Source of the DNA: an uncultured Croceitalea sp. | Lineage (GTDB): Bacteria > Bacteroidota > Bacteroidia > Flavobacteriales > Flavobacteriaceae | Reading direction: 5' to 3' | NCBI GenBank assembly: GCA_947499565.1 | Contig: CANMOV010000003.1 | Location: forward strand, 124,001-188,000 | Length of the DNA: 64,000 nt | In this document: positions 1 through 10,600 of the stretch, in pieces | Layout of the letters: every line of letters begins with the position of its first letter | Numbering within the stretch: position 1 is the first letter of the stretch | Notes under the pieces: model-generated | What the model saw: only the letters and a program-made list of their open reading frames with translations | Told to the model about the DNA's origin: nothing | Database searches by the model: none | Position numbers and translations under genes: made by a program

Positions 1-630
1 GGTTTTCATGGTATGTGCCTCAATGAAACCTCTATTGCCTTTACACGATACATTTGCAGTATTCCAAAATTTATCGTCCCAATTACTGTCTTCATTGGTG
101 ATTCCGGAATCTAGATATGGGGCAAATTTCACTTTAGCATTAGAATTTAATAATTCCAATTCATAACTTATTGCTCCAAGTTCATCAAAGTGAAGGCTTA
201 AAAACCGAGTTGCCGTCACAGAAATTTCTATGTCATTTTTTAATAATGCTTTAAAAGAACGTCTATACCAACCTTCTTTCATATTTAGCTCTCTGGTAAA
301 GTCTTTTACTTTTTTACACGTTTTTAAATCCAACCGTATGTCATCGATAAATACCTCTATTCCAATCCAATTTGGAGCATTTAATACTTTAGCAAAATAT
401 TCTGGATATCCATTTTTCCACCAACCTACTCTAGTCTTGTCCGGATAATATACTCCAGCAATATAACTACCTTGAAATGTTTCTCCAGAGTAATATTCTT
501 CAAAATTGGCACGTTGACCCATGGCGCCATTACCAATACTAAATAGGCTTTCAGACGATTTTACACGATTTTGGTCAAAACCTTCTTCTATAATTGACCA
601 TGCATTAGGTTTTATATAATCTTGATTCAT
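1..630 (-). CDS. Glycoside hydrolase family 65 phosphorylase (maltose/kojibiose/trehalose phosphorylase type), N-terminal part
   Basis: This is the first 210 codons of a protein that runs off the left edge. I translated it from the reverse strand, starting at the ATG that directly follows the pgmB stop codon (TAAATG, no gap). The segment matches the N-terminal super-sandwich domain of GH65 enzymes, with motifs such as SLFSIGNGAMGQRANFEE near residue 27 and GSYIAGVYYP near residue 54. GH65 enzymes split alpha-linked glucose disaccharides with phosphate, giving beta-glucose-1-phosphate and glucose. The catalytic barrel lies outside the window, so the substrate cannot be told. The upstream neighbour is beta-phosphoglucomutase, which uses exactly this product, and the three-gene lacI-pgmB-GH65 order supports a disaccharide-phosphorolysis operon. 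No signal peptide is visible, so it should be cytoplasmic. Confidence 0.88.
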   Translation of the reverse strand, partial: MNQDYIKPNAWSIIEEGFDQNRVKSSESLFSIGNGAMGQRANFEEYYSGETFQGSYIAGVYYPDKTRVGWWKNGYPEYFAKVLNAPNWIGIEVFIDDIRLDLKTCKKVKDFTRELNMKEGWYRRSFKALLKNDIEISVTATRFLSLHFDELGAISYELELLNSNAKVKFAPYLDSGITNEDSNWDDKFWNTANVSCKGNRGFIEAHTMKT

Positions 631-1287
631 TTAAATTTTGGCTAATTTTTTTAAAAACTCTAATTCGATTTGAGTGAAATCTGTAAATACATAATCGGCT
701 TCATGTAATACCTCTTTATCACCAATTCCAATACTTAACATATTCGCTGCATTGGCTGCTTGTATTCCGGCAACCGCATCTTCAAAAACAACGCAGTTTT
801 CGGGAGAAACCCCTAGTTCTTTAGCTGCAATTAAAAATACTTCAGGGTTGGGCTTTGCTTTAGAAACTGAATTGCCATCAACAATGGCATCAAAATAGGT
901 AAACAAGTTTACTTTCTCTAGAATTGGCCTAGCATTCTTACTGGCAGAACCCAAAGAAATTGGAATAGTATTTGATTTTAAAAATTGTAACACTTTTGGA
1001 ACATCGGGTAAAATTTCCGATTCGTCCATTTTCTCTATGTATGCTAGATAGTCTACATTTTTTTCAACCATCCATCCATCAAATTGTTCCTGGGTTGCTT
1101 TCACCTTTCCTAAATCCAAAAGAATCTCTAAACTCTTTTTCCTGCTTACGCCCTTAAAAAGCTCATTTTGTTGTTTAGTGAACTCAAAACCCAATTCATT
1201 AGCCAAATTCTTCCATGCTAAATAATGGTATTTTGCAGTATCAACAATAACACCGTCAAGGTCAAAAATAAATCCAACTTCGCGCAT
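631..1287 (-). CDS. pgmB: Beta-phosphoglucomutase (HAD superfamily)
   Basis: It converts beta-D-glucose-1-phosphate to glucose-6-phosphate in the cytoplasm, so the phosphorolysis product can enter glycolysis. The 218 residues fit the family. HAD motif I is FDLDGVIVDTAKYH, with nucleophile Asp9 and acid/base Asp11 and the Thr-Ala-x-Tyr-His cap contact typical of beta-PGM rather than phosphoglycolate phosphatase. Motif II is GSASKNA, the Lys motif is SKAKPNPE, and the metal motif is VFEDAVAGIQAA. The gene sits 21 bases after the LacI-type regulator and abuts the GH65 start, so the three are probably one leftward transcript. Confidence is high because both motif I and the GH65 neighbour point to the same reaction. 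Confidence 0.93.
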   Translation of the reverse strand: MREVGFIFDLDGVIVDTAKYHYLAWKNLANELGFEFTKQQNELFKGVSRKKSLEILLDLGKVKATQEQFDGWMVEKNVDYLAYIEKMDESEILPDVPKVLQFLKSNTIPISLGSASKNARPILEKVNLFTYFDAIVDGNSVSKAKPNPEVFLIAAKELGVSPENCVVFEDAVAGIQAANAANMLSIGIGDKEVLHEADYVFTDFTQIELEFLKKLAKI

Positions 1288-1308
1288 TTTGTAAATGTTT
1301 GGACAAAC

Positions 1309-2331
1309 TTAATTAATTGTAGAATCTCGCTCAATTAAAGTAGGCTCTAAAATTTTAGTTTTATAGCTCTCCTCCTCATTCTCGCTTTCAATTTTCTGAA
1401 TTAACATTTCTGCAGAAATTTCACCCATGCGCTCTCCATGCTGCGCTATAGAAGTGAGACTAGGATTGGCATATTTTGATAATAGCCCATCTGTAAAGCC
1501 TATAAAAGAAATATCTTCCGGGATTTTTAGTCCTAAATCTTGTGCAACCTGCATACCATAAATAGAAAAGATTTCATTTACCGTTAAAATTGCATCAACC
1601 TGAGAGTTTTTGATAAACTCTTTAATTAGTTTTTCATTCATTTCCATGGAAGGCATTTTTAAGATAAGCTCATCTTCTTCACTTATACCGAATTCTTTTA
1701 ATGCTTTTTGATATCCGGTAGTCCTTGCCTTACTAACGCTCAAATAGTCAGATGTAGTAATGATTCCTATACGCTTTCTATTCTGTTCTATTAATTTTTT
1801 CGTAGCCAAATAAGCTCCTAGAGCATCATCAATAATGACTTTATCACATTCAACCTCATTTGTTATTCTATCAAATAAAACCAGAGGAATACCTTGTTCT
1901 GTAACCTCTTTTAAATGATTATAGTCATTCTCTTTTTGAGTACCTGAAGATAGTGACATTATAAAGCCATCAATACTACCATTAGCAAGTAATTCCATGT
2001 TAATTACTTCCTTATCAAAAGACTCATCGGAGAGACAAACAATAACGTTATAACCTTTAGTATTTGCATATTTTTCAATTCCACGAACAACCGTTGTAAA
2101 AAAATGATGAACGATATCAGGTATTACAACTCCAATGTTCTTTGTGCGCTTATTCTTTAAACTTATGGCAATGTTATTAGGTTTGTAATTATACAGTTTA
2201 GCAAAAGCCTGTATTTTTTCCTTGGTTTCTCTACTAATTTCTTCACTGTTTTTAAGCGCTTTTGATACTGTAGATATAGAAACTTCAAGCTCCCGAGCGA
2301 TATGTTTAAGTGTTATTTTTTTCTTGAGCAT
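1309..2331 (-). CDS. LacI/GalR-family transcriptional regulator
   Basis: A 340-residue regulator with the classic layout. The N-terminal helix-turn-helix (residues about 5-50) contains ITLKHIARELEVSISTVSKAL, the hinge helix is around residues 50-60 (NNIAISLKNKRT), and a periplasmic-binding-protein-like effector domain follows from NIGVVIPDI. It probably senses a sugar or sugar phosphate from the pathway encoded here. It is divergent from susC across a 363-base gap that holds a centrally CG palindrome of LacI-operator type. Co-transcription with pgmB and GH65 would make the locus autoregulated. Whether it represses or activates cannot be told: the operator lies far from the susC start, and both modes are known for LacI-type regulators of sus loci. 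Confidence 0.92.
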   Translation of the reverse strand: MLKKKITLKHIARELEVSISTVSKALKNSEEISRETKEKIQAFAKLYNYKPNNIAISLKNKRTKNIGVVIPDIVHHFFTTVVRGIEKYANTKGYNVIVCLSDESFDKEVINMELLANGSIDGFIMSLSSGTQKENDYNHLKEVTEQGIPLVLFDRITNEVECDKVIIDDALGAYLATKKLIEQNRKRIGIITTSDYLSVSKARTTGYQKALKEFGISEEDELILKMPSMEMNEKLIKEFIKNSQVDAILTVNEIFSIYGMQVAQDLGLKIPEDISFIGFTDGLLSKYANPSLTSIAQHGERMGEISAEMLIQKIESENEEESYKTKILEPTLIERDSTIN

Positions 2332-2694
2332 TTCCTAATTTTAATGACTTTACGAAATTATCCTTCAATCTTGTTTTAAGGTAATCATCAAAGTTGACTT
2401 TTTAAGTTTTACTTAACCTTTAGGTAATATGAATACTGGCAGATAAAGTAACTACTTTTAAAAACAAAAAAAACATATTTCAAGGTATTTCCATCGAATT
2501 TGCATATATTTCGCACAATATTTATGAATTATGTATTTTCTTCCACACAGAATTATCTAGCTAGCAATTTCAAGAAGTTATTAACACGAAATCGTTTTCG
2601 AAGGCTGTAGTTCTTAAATAACGAAGATTTAACATAATTTTTATATATGTTTAACTCTTGAATTTAAATTAACTAAACTTAAAATTAATTATTT
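2332..2694. promoter_or_regulatory. Divergent lacI / susC intergenic control region
   Basis: 363 bases without a gene, very AT-rich. It contains the LacI-type palindrome listed separately. No perfect TAnnTTTG was found for either direction. The nearest rightward candidates are TATATTTC at 2505-2512 and TATGTTTA at 2646-2653, each one base off, the second about 45 bases before the susC ATG. The last 45 bases are a TTAA-rich leader with no Shine-Dalgarno sequence. There is no coding potential or strong hairpin that I can see. Confidence 0.5.
2587..2600. promoter_or_regulatory. Putative LacI-family operator
   Basis: CGAAATCGTTTTCG is an even-length palindrome with six of seven base pairs symmetric around a central CG, the hallmark of LacI/GalR operators. 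It lies in the spacer between a LacI-type gene and the susC gene, about 95 bases before the susC start. That the neighbouring regulator binds it is inferred. Confidence 0.6.
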
Positions 2695-5600
2695 ATGAAG
2701 ATTACGCTACTTAAAAGCTTGTTTTTGTTAGGAGCATTTATCTGCTTTGGAGCAACCCAAGCACAGACAGTATCGGGTACAGTTTCTGATGCTACAGGCC
2801 CATTGCCAGGTGCAAGTGTCTTGGTAAAAGGAACTACTAATGGTACCCAAACTGATTTTGATGGTAACTATACCTTAAATAACGTACCTAACGATGCTAC
2901 TATAGTTTTTAGTTACATCGGATTTAAGACTTTTGAAGCAGCAGTAAATGGTAGATCTACCATTAATGTTACTTTAGAGGAAGATGCTCAGGCATTAGAT
3001 GAGGTGGTAATTATTGGTTATGGTACTACTACAGTTAAGGATGCAACAGGGTCTGTGGCCTCTGTTAACTCTGAAGACTTTAATGGTGGTGTTATAGCTT
3101 CACCTGAACAACTAATCCAAGGTAAGACTGCTGGTGTTAATATTCAACAAACAAGTGGTGAGCCTGGAGCTGGTATCCAAATAAACATTAGAGGTGCAAA
3201 TTCAGTTCGTGCGAATAACAATCCACTATTTGTTGTTGACGGAGTTCCATTATTTGGGCAAAATACTGATGCCCAAGGTTCTTCAACAGCGGACAATGGC
3301 GGTAGCCAAGCAGATGTTGGTAATCCTCTAAACTTCTTGAATCCTAATGATATTGAGAACATAAGTATCCTAAAAGATGCTTCTGCTACTGCAATCTACG
3401 GTTCTAGAGGTGCTAACGGTGTTGTTATTATTACTACTAAAAGTGGTAAAGGATCTTCTGGTGGGCTTTGGGAGTTCTCATCTAGCTTAAGTGTGTCCTC
3501 TCCAGTTCGTCAATTCGATTTATTAAATCGTGATGAATATTTAAGTGCTGTTACTCAATTTGGAGGAAATGCGGCTGCAAACGATTTTGGAGCAAGTACA
3601 GATTGGCAAGAAGTTGTCCTTAGGTCAACAGCTTCAACTAATCAAAATTTATCGTATTCCCAAAACTACGGTTCTGGAAATGTTAGAGCTACATTTGGAT
3701 ATCAAAAGCAATTTGGTGTAGTAGAAAAATCTGAATTTGAAAGAATTACTGGTAGATTAAACCTTAATCATCGTTTTCTTGATGATAAATTACGTTTAGG
3801 TCTTCAGGCTTCTATATCTAGAGTTAATAGAGATCAACCACCTATTGATGCTACTGCTGGATTTAGAGGTGATATTTTAGGAGCGGCGTACTCTGCAAAC
3901 CCAACTTGGCCAAGTAGCCCAAGTTTTGATGATGGCGGTGGTCAAGTGCAACCTGCTAACTATCTAGCTGAATCACAAAACGTCACCAATACAAACAGAT
4001 TCTTAATCAATGGTTCGGCTGAATATCAATTCACTCCTGAATTTTCTGGTAAGATTAATGTTGGTTATGATCAATCTAGAAGTGAAAATGTTTCTGTGCT
4101 TTCTGCAGACATAATTAATTTCAATGGTATTGAAGGTTTAGGTTTTGGTACATTCAACACTTTAGATAGAGATAACAAAACTTTAGAAGCTACCGTTAAC
4201 TACAAGAAAGAATTTGAAAATTCTAATCTTGATGTTGTTGCTGGTTACGCATTCCAAGATTTCCAAACATCTGGGCGTAACGCGCAGGGTAGAGGATTTG
4301 GAACCACTGACTTAAACGGAATGAGCGCAGATTTAGTGAGCGTAGTAAATGCTGCTGGTTCTAGCATCTCAGGTGGATTTCAGCAATTCGCGTATGGAAC
4401 AAATAGTACTGGATTAGTTGTGAATCGATTATTTCCAGATGTTATTACAGAGACTATTCCATTTGACTTTTTACAAGAAGTACAATCGATAACTGCAGAT
4501 CAATTCAACAATACTGATGAATTGCAGTCTTTCTTTGGTCGTGTTAATTATTCTATAAATGGCAAATATGCTTTCACTGGTACAGTAAGAGCTGATGGTT
4601 CTTCTCGTTTTGGTCCGGAAAATCAATATGGTATTTTTCCTTCTGGTGCATTTGCATGGCAGATTGGAGAAGAAGATTTTATTGGAGACAATATTTCAAC
4701 ACTTAAATTACGTTTAAGTGCTGGTGTCACTGGTAATCAAGATGGTTTAGGTTTTGGAAACTTTGTTTCTAGACAACGTTTTGGTGGTATTGGTACAAAT
4801 AATAATCTTGAAATTAATGAAGGTAACTTTGGTACTACTATTGTTGCAATTGACAATCCAGATTTAAAATGGGAATCAACACTGAATTATAATGCAGGTC
4901 TAGATTTTGGATTTAATTCTGATAGACTTAGCGGTAGTATTGATTTTTACCGAAATGAAACTAAGGATTTATTGATTCAAACGCCTCCTGCAGCTCCTTC
5001 TACTAATCCATTCCAATTTGGTAATGTTGATGCTGTTATTCTAAATACAGGTATTGAATTTGCATTGGCTTACGATTTCATCCAAACTGAAGATGTTAAT
5101 TTTTCTGCAGCCTTTAATATCGCATACAATAAGAATGAAATACAAGATTTTGCTGGAGCTATTAATGCTGGACCAATAAACGGTCCTGGTTTATCTGGTG
5201 CATTCGCACAAAGATTTGAAGCTGGGCAATCTTTATTTTCTTATTATATGGCTACTTTTGAAGGTTTTGATGGCAGTGGACAGCCAATCTATACTGATAT
5301 TGATGGTAATGGTGTTGGTGATCCAGATGTAGATAAATCATTTGTAGGAGAAGACGGTTTACCAGATATTACTTCTGGACTTTCTTTAAACCTTAAGGTT
5401 AAGAACTGGGATTTTAGTACATTCTTCAATGGCCAATTTGGCTTCTCTGTATACAACAATACTGCTAACTCATTCTTTAATGCAGGTCAAATTGGTACAG
5501 CTAGAAATGTTACACAGAGCGTTGTTACAAGTGGTGAAGATCCAGGAGCATCTACTGCTGTTTCTACTAGATTTTTAGAAAAAGGTGATTTTGTTCGTCT

Positions 5601-5838
5601 TCAGAACGCAACTATTGCCTATAATGTGCCTCTATCTGGTGAGGGTACATTCAAGAGTTTAAGATTAGGCTTAACGGGGCAAAATTTATTCCTAATTACA
5701 GACTATAGTGGAATAGACCCAGAAGTTAGTGTTAATACAGGTAGTTTAAACAATTCTGGTTTACCTACAAGAAGTATCGATTGGTCTGCTTTTCCAAATC
5801 CAAGAACAGTCACCTTCTCTATTAACGCATCATTTTAA
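2695..5838 (+). CDS. SusC/RagA-family TonB-linked outer membrane transporter
   Basis: A 1047-residue outer-membrane porin that, with its SusD partner, imports oligosaccharides (or sometimes peptides) using TonB energy. A signal peptide covers about residues 1-23 (cut after QAQ). A carboxypeptidase-regulatory-like domain follows (about 24-105, GTVSDATGPLPGASVLVKGT), then a SusC-type plug with DEVVIIGYGT near residue 102 and SILKDASATAIYGSRGANGVVIITTK near 220-245. The rest is the beta-barrel, ending in the usual terminal Phe. It is followed after 19 bases by susD. The LacI-type regulator and the GH65/PgmB pair across the promoter suggest a gluco-oligosaccharide as the substrate, but barrel sequences alone do not prove it. 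Confidence 0.95.
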   Translation: MKITLLKSLFLLGAFICFGATQAQTVSGTVSDATGPLPGASVLVKGTTNGTQTDFDGNYTLNNVPNDATIVFSYIGFKTFEAAVNGRSTINVTLEEDAQALDEVVIIGYGTTTVKDATGSVASVNSEDFNGGVIASPEQLIQGKTAGVNIQQTSGEPGAGIQINIRGANSVRANNNPLFVVDGVPLFGQNTDAQGSSTADNGGSQADVGNPLNFLNPNDIENISILKDASATAIYGSRGANGVVIITTKSGKGSSGGLWEFSSSLSVSSPVRQFDLLNRDEYLSAVTQFGGNAAANDFGASTDWQEVVLRSTASTNQNLSYSQNYGSGNVRATFGYQKQFGVVEKSEFERITGRLNLNHRFLDDKLRLGLQASISRVNRDQPPIDATAGFRGDILGAAYSANPTWPSSPSFDDGGGQVQPANYLAESQNVTNTNRFLINGSAEYQFTPEFSGKINVGYDQSRSENVSVLSADIINFNGIEGLGFGTFNTLDRDNKTLEATVNYKKEFENSNLDVVAGYAFQDFQTSGRNAQGRGFGTTDLNGMSADLVSVVNAAGSSISGGFQQFAYGTNSTGLVVNRLFPDVITETIPFDFLQEVQSITADQFNNTDELQSFFGRVNYSINGKYAFTGTVRADGSSRFGPENQYGIFPSGAFAWQIGEEDFIGDNISTLKLRLSAGVTGNQDGLGFGNFVSRQRFGGIGTNNNLEINEGNFGTTIVAIDNPDLKWESTLNYNAGLDFGFNSDRLSGSIDFYRNETKDLLIQTPPAAPSTNPFQFGNVDAVILNTGIEFALAYDFIQTEDVNFSAAFNIAYNKNEIQDFAGAINAGPINGPGLSGAFAQRFEAGQSLFSYYMATFEGFDGSGQPIYTDIDGNGVGDPDVDKSFVGEDGLPDITSGLSLNLKVKNWDFSTFFNGQFGFSVYNNTANSFFNAGQIGTARNVTQSVVTSGEDPGASTAVSTRFLEKGDFVRLQNATIAYNVPLSGEGTFKSLRLGLTGQNLFLITDYSGIDPEVSVNTGSLNNSGLPTRSIDWSAFPNPRTVTFSINASF

Positions 5839-5857
5839 TTAAAAAATTGTTATAATC

Positions 5858-7483
5858 ATGAAAAGAAATCATTTTAAAATTTATGCTTCTGCCTTCCTTC
5901 TAGTATTAGGACTAAGTTCTTGTACTGATTTGGAAATAGAAGAAACAGATTCATTTATTAGTTCAGGTTTTCAAGGTCTGCAAGACCCTGCATCTTCACT
6001 AAATGCTTTATATGGCTCAATTTACGGGCAATTAGGAGATCAGGCTAACACCTATGCACTAAGAGAGGTTACCACAGATGCAGCATTAATTCCTACACGT
6101 GGAGCTGACTGGGGAGATAATGGTCGTTGGAGAAAATTACACCAACATGAGTGGGGTTTAGAAGAAACTGATATTCTTACTCCTTTTAATCAGTGGAACT
6201 CAAATCAACTTTTAGCCTCTCAAATACTTGATTCTAGAAGTAATGCATCTGCTGATGTTGCTGCTGGTGCAAGTTTCCTAAGAGCTATGGCTATGTGGAC
6301 AATCCTAGATTTATATGGTCAAGTTCCTTTTAGAGATACTTCATTACCTTCAACTGAAGTTCCTACGGTTCTAACCGGACAAGCTGCTGTTGATTTTATC
6401 TTAGCAGATTTAGACAATGCTATCTCTGGGCTACCAACTGTTGCAGCTGGTGCTGGAGACGATTTAAACAGAGGAAGCAAAGCTGCTGCTAGGTTTTTAA
6501 AGGCTAGATTCTTATTAAATAAGCACATCTATGTAAATCAGTTGAATGGAGGCGGTGGTACCCCTGACTCCTCTGATATGGCTGAGGTAATAAGTTTAGT
6601 TGACGCTATTGCTGCTGATGGCTTTGCCTTACAAGCAGGTTATTTTGAGCTTTTTAGAAATACTGCAGATAATGAGACTATCTGGTGGGCACAAACTGGT
6701 ATAGGAAACAGAATCTTTAATGGTCTTCACTACAATTCTACTGGAATTGGTGGTGGTGGCTGGAATGGTTTTAGTACGCTAGCTGAGTATTATGATTTAT
6801 TTGAAGGTGATGCCAATAGCAACCGTGTAGAATTGGATGAAACTGCTTTAGACGGTCAAGAAGAGCGTAGAGGTGGTGTTCCTCCATCTGGTCTTACATT
6901 TACTGGTAGAGATGGTACTGAAGATGAAGGAGGTTTTGAAAACGGATCCAACGTTGGTAATGGCTTCTTAATTAATCAACAATATGCTTTAGATGGTACT
7001 CCTTTGCAAGATAGACAAGGAGCTCCTCTTCAATTTTCAAGAGGATTCGTTGATGGTACAGGTGCTCCTAATTTAATTAACAATAACGAGCAAACTGGTA
7101 TTCGTGTTATGAAGTATAATCCAAGGTTTGGTGGGTTTACTGAGCATAGTATTCAATTTAGATATGCCGATGCCCACTTGATGAAAGCTGAAGCTATGAT
7201 GAGAAGTGGTGGTGATCCAACTGCTATGGTTAACGAGCTTCGCGCTATTCGTGGTGCTGCCCCTCTTGGTACTGTTACCGAGTCTGACTTATTGGATGAA
7301 AGAGGTAGAGAATTATATGCTGAAGGTGTTAGAAGAACGGATATGATTCGTTTTGGTCAATACCTAAGACAATGGGAATTTAAAAGTGCTGCAGAATCAA
7401 CAAATACTGCAAGACTATTATTTCCAATTCCACTTCCTCAATTATTAGCTAATCCTAATTTAGTTCAGAATCCTGGTTACTAG
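5858..7483 (+). CDS. SusD/RagB-family substrate-binding lipoprotein
   Basis: The surface lipoprotein that caps the SusC transporter and captures the glycan. The lipobox LGLSSC puts the lipidated Cys at residue 22. The 541 residues carry the SusD fold features: an N-terminal segment with LNALYGSIYGQLGDQ, a TPR-like region with AAARFLKARFLLNKHIYVNQ, and the C-terminal RGRELYAEGVRRTDMIRFGQY motif common to the family. It is co-transcribed with susC and ends at a strong rho-independent terminator. No susE/F-like protein or GH13 enzyme follows, which differs from the best-known starch loci, so the glycan it binds is open. Confidence 0.94.
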   Translation: MKRNHFKIYASAFLLVLGLSSCTDLEIEETDSFISSGFQGLQDPASSLNALYGSIYGQLGDQANTYALREVTTDAALIPTRGADWGDNGRWRKLHQHEWGLEETDILTPFNQWNSNQLLASQILDSRSNASADVAAGASFLRAMAMWTILDLYGQVPFRDTSLPSTEVPTVLTGQAAVDFILADLDNAISGLPTVAAGAGDDLNRGSKAAARFLKARFLLNKHIYVNQLNGGGGTPDSSDMAEVISLVDAIAADGFALQAGYFELFRNTADNETIWWAQTGIGNRIFNGLHYNSTGIGGGGWNGFSTLAEYYDLFEGDANSNRVELDETALDGQEERRGGVPPSGLTFTGRDGTEDEGGFENGSNVGNGFLINQQYALDGTPLQDRQGAPLQFSRGFVDGTGAPNLINNNEQTGIRVMKYNPRFGGFTEHSIQFRYADAHLMKAEAMMRSGGDPTAMVNELRAIRGAAPLGTVTESDLLDERGRELYAEGVRRTDMIRFGQYLRQWEFKSAAESTNTARLLFPIPLPQLLANPNLVQNPGY

Positions 7484-7507
7484 GATTTTGCATAAATAGA
7501 TAATAAG

Positions 7508-7537
7508 ACCCGCTCTTAAAAGAGCGGGTTTTTATTT
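7508..7537 (+). terminator. Rho-independent terminator of susCD
   Basis: A 10-bp GC-rich stem (ACCCGCTCTT paired with AAGAGCGGGT, arms 7508-7517 and 7520-7529) is followed by a T run. It lies 24 bases after the susD stop and separates susCD from the next operon. Confidence 0.9.
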
Positions 7538-7608
7538 TCTTTACAAATACCTTAGCACTAATTTTCTACAAAGTTTAATATCTTGCTTTAGGCTTTTTTA
7601 ATTGGTAT

Positions 7609-10600
7609 ATGAAAAAGTACTTATTTCTTATTTATATATTTTTCCTCGTAATCCTTTCCTGTTCCGAAAATTTCAAGAAAGAGAATGAGCAATTCAAAAA
7701 ATTAAGTGCTACCAAAACTAAAGTTGATTTTTCTAACCAACTAGCTAGTTCTCCAGAATTAAATATTCTCAATTACCTCTATTACTATAACGGAGCTGGT
7801 GTAACAGCAGCAGATTTCAATAATGACGGATTAATAGATTTATATTTTACAGGAAATCAAGTTTCAGATGAACTTTATATTAATAAGAGTAATCTATCAT
7901 TTGAGAAAGCGACAACTAAGGCAGGCATACAAAATAAGGATGGGTGGACTACTGGCGTTACTCATGTTGATATAAATAACGATGGGTTATTAGATATTTA
8001 TGTTTGCAAAGCGGCTAATTATAGGAGTTTAAAGGGCCGAAATCTATTATTTGTAAATCAAGGAATAAACAGCGATGGTGTTCCTTCCTTTAAAGAAGAA
8101 GCAGAAAAATATGGAATTGATTTTTCTGGTCTAAGCACTCAATCTGCATTTTTTGACTATGATTTAGATGGGGATTTAGATATGTATCTAATGAATCATT
8201 CAGTGCATCCTAATAGAAATTATGGAAAAGGATCTCAAAGAACTAAAATCAGTCCTATCTCTGGTGATATTTTATTTGAAAATCAAGATGGTTATTTTAA
8301 GGATGTTAGCCAATCAGCAGGGATTTTTCAAGGAAAATCTGGCTATGGATTAGGTTTATCTGTTGCCGACATTAACAATGACGGGTATCCTGATGTATAT
8401 ATTGGGAATGATTTTTTTGAAAATGATTATCTCTATATCAATCAAAAAGATGGGACATTTAAAGAAATAATATCACTTGACGACTCCAAGCTAGGTCATA
8501 CAACTCATTTTTCAATGGGCAATTCCATTGCCGATTTAAATAATGATGGTCTATCAGACATTTTATCGTTAGACATGCTTCCCGAGAACCTAGAAACTTA
8601 TAAAAGTTCTGGCTTGGAATATGGCTACCCTATTTATCAGCAGTATTTAAGAAATGGTTTCTCACCACAGTACATGCAAAATACCTTGCACTTAAATCTG
8701 GGCAATGAAAACTTTACGGAGCTAAGTAATTTAAGCGGAATATCAGCTACCGAATGGTCCTGGGGCTCTTTACTTGCGGATTTTGACAATGATGGGTTTC
8801 GAGACATCTATATTACAAATGGTATAAAAGGAGCAACCAATGATATGGATTATATGAACTTCATTGCAAATGAAGATATCCAAAGACGTATTGATGCAGG
8901 AATGGAGAAAACAGATATGCCTTTAGTAAATGAGATTCCGCAAAAAAAAGTATCAAACTACTTTTTCAAAAACCAAAAGAATCTCCAATTTAAAAATGTA
9001 ACTAATGATTGGTATAATGAAGAACCATCTTTTAGTAATGGCTGCACTTATGCAGATTTGGACAATGATGGAGACTTAGATATTGTTGTTAACAATGTTA
9101 ATGAAGAAGCCTATGTTCTTGAAAACACAAATACAACTGGGAATTACCTAAAAATAGCTTTTAAAGGTCACAAAAAAAATAGAAATGGAATCGGCACAAA
9201 GTTAATTGCCTACACTAAATCTGGCATTAAAACTAGTCAGAATTTCACAACGCAAGGTTATTTATCCGCTGTTCCCAACACCATTCATTTAGGCCTAGGA
9301 AAAGACTCAATTATTGATTCGTTAAAAATAATATGGCCAGGCGGTAGGTACGAAACAAAAAATAAGGTAAATACAAATCAGTTTTTAATCGTTAACATTA
9401 ATGATGCTGAAAATTATATAGTATCAGGAAATATTAATGATGCATCATTATACACTAGAATTGATTCTATAGTACCTTTTGAACATAAAGAATCAGCAAT
9501 TTTGGATTTTAGTAGGGAAGCATTAATTCCTTATGCAAATTCAAATCAAGGACCAGATATTCAAGTTTTAGATATCAATAAAGATGGTTTAGAAGACTTT
9601 TTTATTACTGGAGCTAAAGGGCAAGCTTCTGAGTTATTCTTCCAAACAAGTGCCGGAAAATTTAAATCTGTACAGAAGACTGTTTTTAGCGAAACTAATA
9701 TTGATGAAAATACTACTAGTATCTTTTTTGATGCCAATGGAGATGTTTATCCCGATTTGTTAGTAGCAAGTGGTGGAAATGAATTTAAATCAGGGGAAAC
9801 ATTAAAGCCAAAACTATATATAAACAAACAAGGGAACTTAAACTATGACCAAAAACAATTTTCATCAATTGAGCTAAATGCTTCAAAAATTGACGCAATA
9901 GATTTTAATAATGATGGTGCTATGGATATTTTGATTTCTTCGGATGGCGTAGCTTCAGATTTTGGTAAAACTCCAAAGCAATACCTCTTTCAAAATGATG
10001 GTGTTGGTAATTTTAAAGATATAACTGATGTTTTTGCTCCAGCACTTAGAAATATTGGCAATGTTACAGATTTTTTCTGGAAAGATTTAAACGACAATGG
10101 CTATCTAGATTTAGTAGTAGTAGGACACTGGATGCCAATTTCAGTTTTTCTAAATACTGGAAAAAAGCTTCAATTACAAAAGAACATTTCTTTAAAAGGC
10201 ACCAGTGGTTTATGGAATAGTATTAAACCTGCAGATTTTGATAATGACGGCGACATAGATTTTGTTTGTGGTAACTGGGGAATTAATACGAAACTTAAAG
10301 CATCCATAGAAAAACCTATTACATTATATCGTAAAGATTTGGATGATAATGGAAAAGTGGATCCTATAATTACGTATTACCACAAAGAAACAGAAACTCC
10401 TTTTGCATCTAAAGATGAGCTTGTAAAACAGATTCCTTCCATTAACAAGAAATTTTTATCCTATTCCGCTTTTGCTAAAGCGAGTGTACAAGAAATTTTC
10501 GGGAAAAAGAATTTACAATCTTCAAATGTAAAGTTGGTTAATCAGCTCCAAAGCTGTTACTTTGAAAATGATGGTAAGGGTAACTTTATTATACACCCAC

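Noticed and set aside
230-448. 72-codon frame at the left edge on the plus strand
   Set aside because: It is opposite the GH65 fragment, which has clear family motifs.
2505-2512. TATATTTC as the susC promoter
   Set aside because: One mismatch to TAnnTTTG, no -33 partner and nearly 190 bases before the start codon; not listed as a separate promoter.
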